Positions 16,543 to 20,474 of a stretch of 20,474 nucleotides of DNA are shown piece after piece. The notes beneath the pieces are model-generated. The model saw only the letters and a list, made by a program, of their open reading frames with translations, made no database searches and was not told the origin of the DNA. The stretch comes from a virus. How positions within the stretch are numbered: the stretch's first letter is position 1; every line of letters starts with the position of its first letter. Location of the stretch: the IMG/VR virus record IMGVR_UViG_3300025770_000103, positions 1 to 20,474 of that record, one strand, 5' to 3'. A program made the position numbers and the translations under genes.

Positions 16543-16547
16543 AGAGC
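16459..16547 (+). repeat. 89-bp exact direct repeat, right copy (pairs with 11851-11939)
   Basis: Right copy of the perfect direct repeat. It ends just before the gp13 start; the ATG and flanking bases also match the left copy apart from 16548. Confidence 0.95.
16509..16516 (+). promoter_or_regulatory. T4-type late promoter core TATAAATA, right repeat copy
   Basis: The same TATAAATA, 35 bases upstream of the gp13 ATG, at the end of the fibre cassettes and the start of the neck block. A late promoter here would give gp13-gp14-gp15 expression independent of the fibre genes. Confidence 0.5.
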
Positions 16548-16551
16548 GATA

Positions 16552-17355
16552 ATGGCATTAACAACAAAATCAGAATTATCTGAATATTGTCTTCGAAGAC
16601 TCGGTAAACCAGTTGTCGATATTAATGTCGATATTGATCAAATCTCAGACAGAATAGATGATGCGCTTGAATATTTCAATCAATTTCATTATGATGGGAT
16701 TGAAAGATTATATCTATCTCACACAATAACTCAGGCCGACCTTGATCGTGCGGTGGGTGTTAATTCTGAAACGGCAACAGAAGATTCAGTTTCATCGGTT
16801 TGGACGAATCAAAATAATTGGATCGCCATACCAGATTCGGTTGTATCAATTGTTAATGTATATCATCCATCCACAGCATTCGGATCTAATTGGTATAATC
16901 AAGCAGCAATGATACGGTCGGGTTTGATTGATTTAAACCCTGCGGCAGATCTTGTTTCCACTTCAATGGCTCGGGAAAAATTAGACATGATTGATACTAT
17001 GTTCAATACGCAAGTGTCAATTAGATTTAATCATTTAAGTTCTAAACTGTACTTCGATAATACTTGGTCGGAAACTTTTAAAGTTGATGATACTATACTT
17101 ATTGAATGCTATAGAAAAACCGATCCCTCTGTAGCAGTAAGACTTTATAATGATATGTTCCTCAAGAGATATGCTACAGAACTCATCAAAAGACAATGGG
17201 GTCAAAACCTCCAGAAATTCAAAGGCATCGCGATGATTGGTGGTGTTGAAATTGATGCGGATACTATATATACTCAGGCACAAGAGGAAATTGAAAAACT
17301 AGAAGAAAAAATAATATCTACATATCAAGCACCGCTTGATTTTATGGTGGGGTAG
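16552..17355 (+). CDS. gp13: Neck protein, T4 gp13-like
   Basis: Head-completion/neck protein homologous to T4 gp13, which with gp14 forms the connector between the DNA-filled head and the tail. The N-terminus SEYCLRRLGKPVVDINVD (residues about 9-26), followed by DQISDRIDDALEYFNQFHYD, is the conserved start of gp13 in marine T4-like phages. The length is 267 residues against 309 in T4. A long C-terminal helix (QAQEEIEKLEEKIIST) is visible. It lies immediately upstream of gp14- and gp15-like genes, as in the T4 order 13-14-15. A GAGAG ribosome site and the right TATAAATA element precede it, both within the duplicated 89 bp and its one-mismatch extension. Confidence 0.85.
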   Translation: MALTTKSELSEYCLRRLGKPVVDINVDIDQISDRIDDALEYFNQFHYDGIERLYLSHTITQADLDRAVGVNSETATEDSVSSVWTNQNNWIAIPDSVVSIVNVYHPSTAFGSNWYNQAAMIRSGLIDLNPAADLVSTSMAREKLDMIDTMFNTQVSIRFNHLSSKLYFDNTWSETFKVDDTILIECYRKTDPSVAVRLYNDMFLKRYATELIKRQWGQNLQKFKGIAMIGGVEIDADTIYTQAQEEIEKLEEKIISTYQAPLDFMVG

Positions 17356-17358
17356 AGC

Positions 17359-18090
17359 ATGTCTACTTCACCGTTTTTTAATCAGCACTACAGGCCGGAA
17401 TCGAGACTCTACGAAGAAATAATCATAGAGCAGATTAAGGCGTTTGGTACAGATGTTTATTACCTTCCGCGCAAATTAGTTCGAGAAGATAAATTATTTG
17501 GAGAAGATATTTTATCGGAATTCAATGATGCATATGTCATTGAGATGTATTATGAAAATGAATCAATTGGTGCTGGGGAAGCAGATGCCCTTTCTAAGTT
17601 TGGATTAGAACTTAGAGATGAAGCTAAATTTCAAGTCGCTAAATTAAGATTTGAACAACTTATATCACTTGATCAAAATCTGATATCCTCTACTCGTCCA
17701 AATGAAGGCGATTTAATATACTTTCCTTCTCAACACAGAAAGAAATTATTTGAAATCACCTTTGTAGAGGAAGAAGAATTTGAAAGGCTTCATAACATTC
17801 CGGTATTTACATTAACTTGTAAACTCTTCGAATATTCTAACGAAGCTCTTGATACTGGTGTTGCCGAAATAGATGTAATCGAGGATCTTCACTCAACGAA
17901 CTCAATCGATTTTTATGATATACTACTTGAAGATGGTTCTGGGGAATTATTGTTTGAAAATGGATTTAATATGATACAGGAAAGTTATTCTATAGATAAT
18001 ATAGATAAGGGTTCTATCAATGACTGGCTTCAAGGTGAGTCAGATGGGATAATAGATTTTACGGATTCTAATCCGTTTGGAGAAATATAA
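17359..18090 (+). CDS. gp14: Neck protein, T4 gp14-like
   Basis: Neck/head-completion protein homologous to T4 gp14, partner of gp13 in the head-tail connector. Diagnostic stretches are DVYYLPRKLVREDKLFGED (residues 32-50), EFNDAYVIEMYYEN and a segment with LSKFGLELRDEAKFQVAKLR (about 78-97), matching marine gp14 proteins. The length is 243 residues against 256 in T4. The C-terminal third is acidic (IEDLHSTNSIDFYDILLEDG). It starts three bases after the gp13 stop and ends in a TAATG overlap with the gp15-like gene, consistent with coordinated synthesis of neck components. Confidence 0.85.
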   Translation: MSTSPFFNQHYRPESRLYEEIIIEQIKAFGTDVYYLPRKLVREDKLFGEDILSEFNDAYVIEMYYENESIGAGEADALSKFGLELRDEAKFQVAKLRFEQLISLDQNLISSTRPNEGDLIYFPSQHRKKLFEITFVEEEEFERLHNIPVFTLTCKLFEYSNEALDTGVAEIDVIEDLHSTNSIDFYDILLEDGSGELLFENGFNMIQESYSIDNIDKGSINDWLQGESDGIIDFTDSNPFGEI

Positions 18091-18860
18091 TGTTGGGTGC
18101 TGATCCTTACTATCACGAAATACTGAAAAGAACCGTCATCGGTTTTGGTTCCATGTTCAATGAGATTTACCTGATTCGAAAAGATAAGGGTGGTGTCATT
18201 AAACAGAAAATGAAAATACCATTATCCTATGGACCAAAGGAAAAATTTCTCACACGGTTGAGAGAGGATCCAAATCTTACTAAGTCCGTGGCGATATCTC
18301 TTCCACGAATAGGGTTTGAACTTGGTTCATTTAGTTATGATTCTGCAAGAAAACTTAATAAAATCAACACAGTAAAGATTCCTAAAGTTGGTGATACTAA
18401 GGGAGTAAGTAAGCAATTCTCCCCTGTACCTTATAATGTGAGTTTTGAATTATTTGTAATGGTAAAGAATTCGGATGATGGTATACAAATCATTGAGCAA
18501 ATATTACCGACATTCTCTCCTTCATATACAATGACAATAAAAGATTCGTCAGAATTAAAAAATAGTCAGGATGTGCCTATTGTACTCGATTCCGTAAGCT
18601 ACGAAGACTCGTATGAGGGGGATTTTGCAACAAGAAGAGCTATAATATACACCCTAAGTTTTACTGCTTCTGTCCAATTATATGGTCCAGTTACATCATC
18701 TGGTATCATCAAGAAAGTTGATACCTCAATGTATGCTGATGTACCTGTTAATTCACCAAATAGAAAACAAACATATACGGTTGAACCAGATCCCGTGGGA
18801 GCTACAGAGAATGATGATTTTGGATTCGAGGATTCTTGGAGTAATTGGGAAGATGCATAA
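18090..18860 (+). CDS. gp15: Tail sheath stabilisation/completion protein, T4 gp15-like
   Basis: Homologue of T4 gp15, the protein that caps the finished tail tube and sheath and connects the tail to the neck. Regions aligning with T4 gp15 by eye are YGPKEKFLTRLRED (residues about 47-60; T4 has YASKEHFMMKL), LPRIGFELGSFSYDSARKLN (71-90; T4 LPRINLHLVDFSYNAPFKTN) and FELFVMVKNSDDGIQIIEQI then LPTFSPSY (119-146; T4 YELSIFTRYEDDMFQIVEQI, LPYFQPHF). The length is 256 residues against 272 in T4. The C-terminus is acidic. It begins in the TAATG overlap with gp14. Confidence 0.88.
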   Translation: MLGADPYYHEILKRTVIGFGSMFNEIYLIRKDKGGVIKQKMKIPLSYGPKEKFLTRLREDPNLTKSVAISLPRIGFELGSFSYDSARKLNKINTVKIPKVGDTKGVSKQFSPVPYNVSFELFVMVKNSDDGIQIIEQILPTFSPSYTMTIKDSSELKNSQDVPIVLDSVSYEDSYEGDFATRRAIIYTLSFTASVQLYGPVTSSGIIKKVDTSMYADVPVNSPNRKQTYTVEPDPVGATENDDFGFEDSWSNWEDA

Positions 18861-18887
18861 CAATCTAAATCGAAAAAGGAAACAGAA

Positions 18888-20474
18888 ATGGCATTAACTA
18901 AAATAAAAAATACCAGTCTAGATGATGCAGATTTAGTTACCCTAGCAGATAATGGTGTAGGTACTGGGGCGAACCAAATTGTTCAGAGAGATGGATCTGG
19001 TGATATTCCAGGTGTTCTCAGGTCGTCAGACGCTGGTACCACATTCGTTGCCCCAACTGGGGATGGGTCCAATTTAACCGGTGTTCTTAAACCTGGTGAC
19101 GCCCACGATGTATTAGTATCTGGTACAAATATAAAATCGATTAATGGCGATTCTATATTAGGTTCGGGGGATTTGGGAGTTGGGGATAAAGATGTTTTTA
19201 GCATCTTGAAAAAAATTGACGTACCCATTGGTCTGTGTCCGAATCATTATAATGATAATGTCGATTTTAAATATTGGACAACAACTAATTTAATAATAGT
19301 ACACAATCCTAGTCCCAATAAGATATATGTTATTAATAAATTGGATCCCGAAGGAGAGGTAAAGACCTATACTTATTCAGGATTAGTAGCATTTGACATC
19401 ATAAGTGATACACTTGCTCTTGCTACTACATTCGATACATCAGGATCATCAGGATCAAATCCTAGTGTGGTATTCAAAATAGAGATATCAGGAACCACAT
19501 TTACTAAGGGTGCAGATAGTAATATCCTGGCTACCGCTATGAGCAGTAGTTCATACAGTAGTACTACATGGTCTAATAGTAGCTCGACTTATGATTCTAA
19601 CCACCAAGTCAATGGTATGATCGTCACTAGTCCTGATCAAGCCTTCATCGATGTCATGGCAAGTCGCACCGCCTTTGGGATAACCTACTACGCGAGTGGT
19701 TCTTGTGCGGTCGATATAAATGGCACTAGCCTAAACGATGCTCCAATTATTGGGACTCCGTCCGATCCCGACGAAGAGTGTTCAGGTTTCAAGACTTTTA
19801 AAAAGGTAAGTCCAAATCAATGCATTGTATCTTATAGACCCGGGGCGGGGGGATATGCCTCTATGTGGTTATTGAGCATTGATGGAAATAATGCTACCTC
19901 AGGTGATAGAATTAAGATACTAAAGAGTCTTCAATTAGATGCTGATGAGGATGGCAATTTGCAGCATTCTCATCCATGGCCATATGGATTTTGTGTCGAA
20001 AGTAATATGTATCAAGAAGGATCCCTCGGAGAAGGATATGCTAGTAATATTTTCACTTTCGATATACACGCAAGTTCTTCAGAAGCGTCGACACACAAAC
20101 GACATTCCTGGCTAGAAATAGTTGGGGCAAACACCATCCTGAATTTAGTAACTGCGACAATCGAAAGTAACTCTTTAGCTGGATCCGTTACTTTCGCTAG
20201 GGATAGAAAAAATGTTAACGCCTCCTCCGGTGGCGTATCTGATTATGCGGTCCCATACAGAATTATCAAAGGCGTTCGCGATGATGAGATATGTCTGTGT
20301 TATCTCGACTCCGCGATAGGGGGAAAATATGCAATTCGATATTGGCACTGGGATCAAGCAGGTAGTAATGGCCTCACAAGTCAACTGAACAGTTCTTCGA
20401 GTACCCCAGCTTCTTTGGACCTTCCATACAGTTATGCGATGGCTGGGGGTTCCCCAAGTCATATGTCAAGAATA
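18888..20474 (+). CDS. Tail fibre protein, 3' end outside window
   Basis: An uninterrupted frame from ATG 18888 runs to the right edge (529 codons, no stop). AAAAAGGAAACAG is the ribosome site. The N-terminus MALTKIKNTSLDDADLVTLA, with NQIVQRDGSGDIPG following, is a fibre base typical of marine myophages. VAPTGDGSNLTGV and the stalk NIKSINGDSILGSGDL (about residues 78-95) come next. The stalk DNA is nearly identical to that in the gene at 9141. From about residue 105 on is a large beta-rich distal region (Ser-, Tyr-, Gly- and Trp-rich, for example KYWTTTNLIIVHNPSPNKIY and YAIRYWHWDQ) that I cannot assign, probably the receptor-binding part. It lies after gp15, where T4 has gene 16. Confidence 0.75.
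   Translation, partial: MALTKIKNTSLDDADLVTLADNGVGTGANQIVQRDGSGDIPGVLRSSDAGTTFVAPTGDGSNLTGVLKPGDAHDVLVSGTNIKSINGDSILGSGDLGVGDKDVFSILKKIDVPIGLCPNHYNDNVDFKYWTTTNLIIVHNPSPNKIYVINKLDPEGEVKTYTYSGLVAFDIISDTLALATTFDTSGSSGSNPSVVFKIEISGTTFTKGADSNILATAMSSSSYSSTTWSNSSSTYDSNHQVNGMIVTSPDQAFIDVMASRTAFGITYYASGSCAVDINGTSLNDAPIIGTPSDPDEECSGFKTFKKVSPNQCIVSYRPGAGGYASMWLLSIDGNNATSGDRIKILKSLQLDADEDGNLQHSHPWPYGFCVESNMYQEGSLGEGYASNIFTFDIHASSSEASTHKRHSWLEIVGANTILNLVTATIESNSLAGSVTFARDRKNVNASSGGVSDYAVPYRIIKGVRDDEICLCYLDSAIGGKYAIRYWHWDQAGSNGLTSQLNSSSSTPASLDLPYSYAMAGGSPSHMSRI
19113..19176 (+). repeat. 64-bp dispersed repeat, copy B (pairs with 9639-9702)
   Basis: It matches 9639-9702 in 61 of 64 bases and encodes the same stalk motif in the fibre gene downstream of gp15. 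Confidence 0.85.

Larger units (their letters stand above)
11851..16547 (+). other. Repeat-bounded second host-recognition cassette
   Basis: The interval between the two 89-bp direct repeats contains a fibre-base protein (11944), an Mtd-N-like fibre protein (12417), a 999-residue LamG/propeller protein (13073) and a chaperone (16096). Each cassette ends in a chaperone with the same 3' end. Recombination between the repeats would excise 4608 bp and leave the chaperone frame and the gp13 start intact. That it moves as a unit is inferred from the repeat layout; there is no transposase or integrase. Confidence 0.6.

Noticed and set aside
1756-18887. Rho-independent terminators between genes
   Set aside because: The gaps are at most 34 bases and none shows a GC-rich hairpin followed by a T run.

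Overview
The window is a stretch of the late, virion-structure region of a T4-like (contractile-tailed) phage genome. It is AT-rich: two lines counted by hand inside the baseplate genes are about 23-27% GC. All genes lie on the + strand and are packed almost without gaps, often with overlapping stop/start codons. Four proteins resemble T4 gp8, gp13, gp14 and gp15, and two giant proteins resemble the DUF4815-type structural proteins of marine T4-like phages (cyanophages, pelagiphages). I therefore infer a marine T4-like myophage. The bacterial host cannot be read from the sequence. No integrase, tRNA, CRISPR array or minus-strand gene is visible.

Layout. Positions 1-149 hold the 3' end of a structural gene. 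Positions 151-8430 are the baseplate/peripheral tail block: a gp8-like wedge protein, then two proteins of 1146 and 1060 residues that together look like one DUF4815-type protein split in two. Positions 8430-9131 hold three small proteins (a coiled-coil peptide, a fibre-anchor-like stump and a beta-rich virion protein). Positions 9141-16542 are a host-recognition region made of two consecutive cassettes. Each starts with a short related fibre-base protein (MSYLG...), continues with divergent large receptor-binding candidates, and ends with a tail-fibre assembly chaperone. Positions 16552-18860 are the neck/tail-completion block gp13-gp14-gp15. From 18888 to the right edge runs a further fibre gene, incomplete here.

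The most notable structure is an 89-bp exact direct repeat (11851-11939 and 16459-16547, offset 4608 bp). It covers the 3' ends of the two chaperone genes and continues to the start codon of the next gene with one mismatch. It brackets the second fibre cassette exactly, so recombination between the copies would remove or add that cassette without breaking any reading frame. Each copy also carries TATAAATA, the T4 late-promoter core, placed to transcribe the following gene. Shorter dispersed repeats (43 bp and 64 bp, nearly identical) link the fibre genes of both cassettes and the fibre gene after gp15, pointing to repeated shuffling of fibre parts within this genome.

How the genes work together. 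The gp8-like and DUF4815-type proteins would build the baseplate and its periphery. The fibre-base, adhesin and chaperone genes would build the host-binding fibres. gp13/gp14 would join the head to the tail and gp15 would cap the sheath. Late transcription is probably driven by TATAAATA promoters, and the genes within each block are probably translationally coupled.
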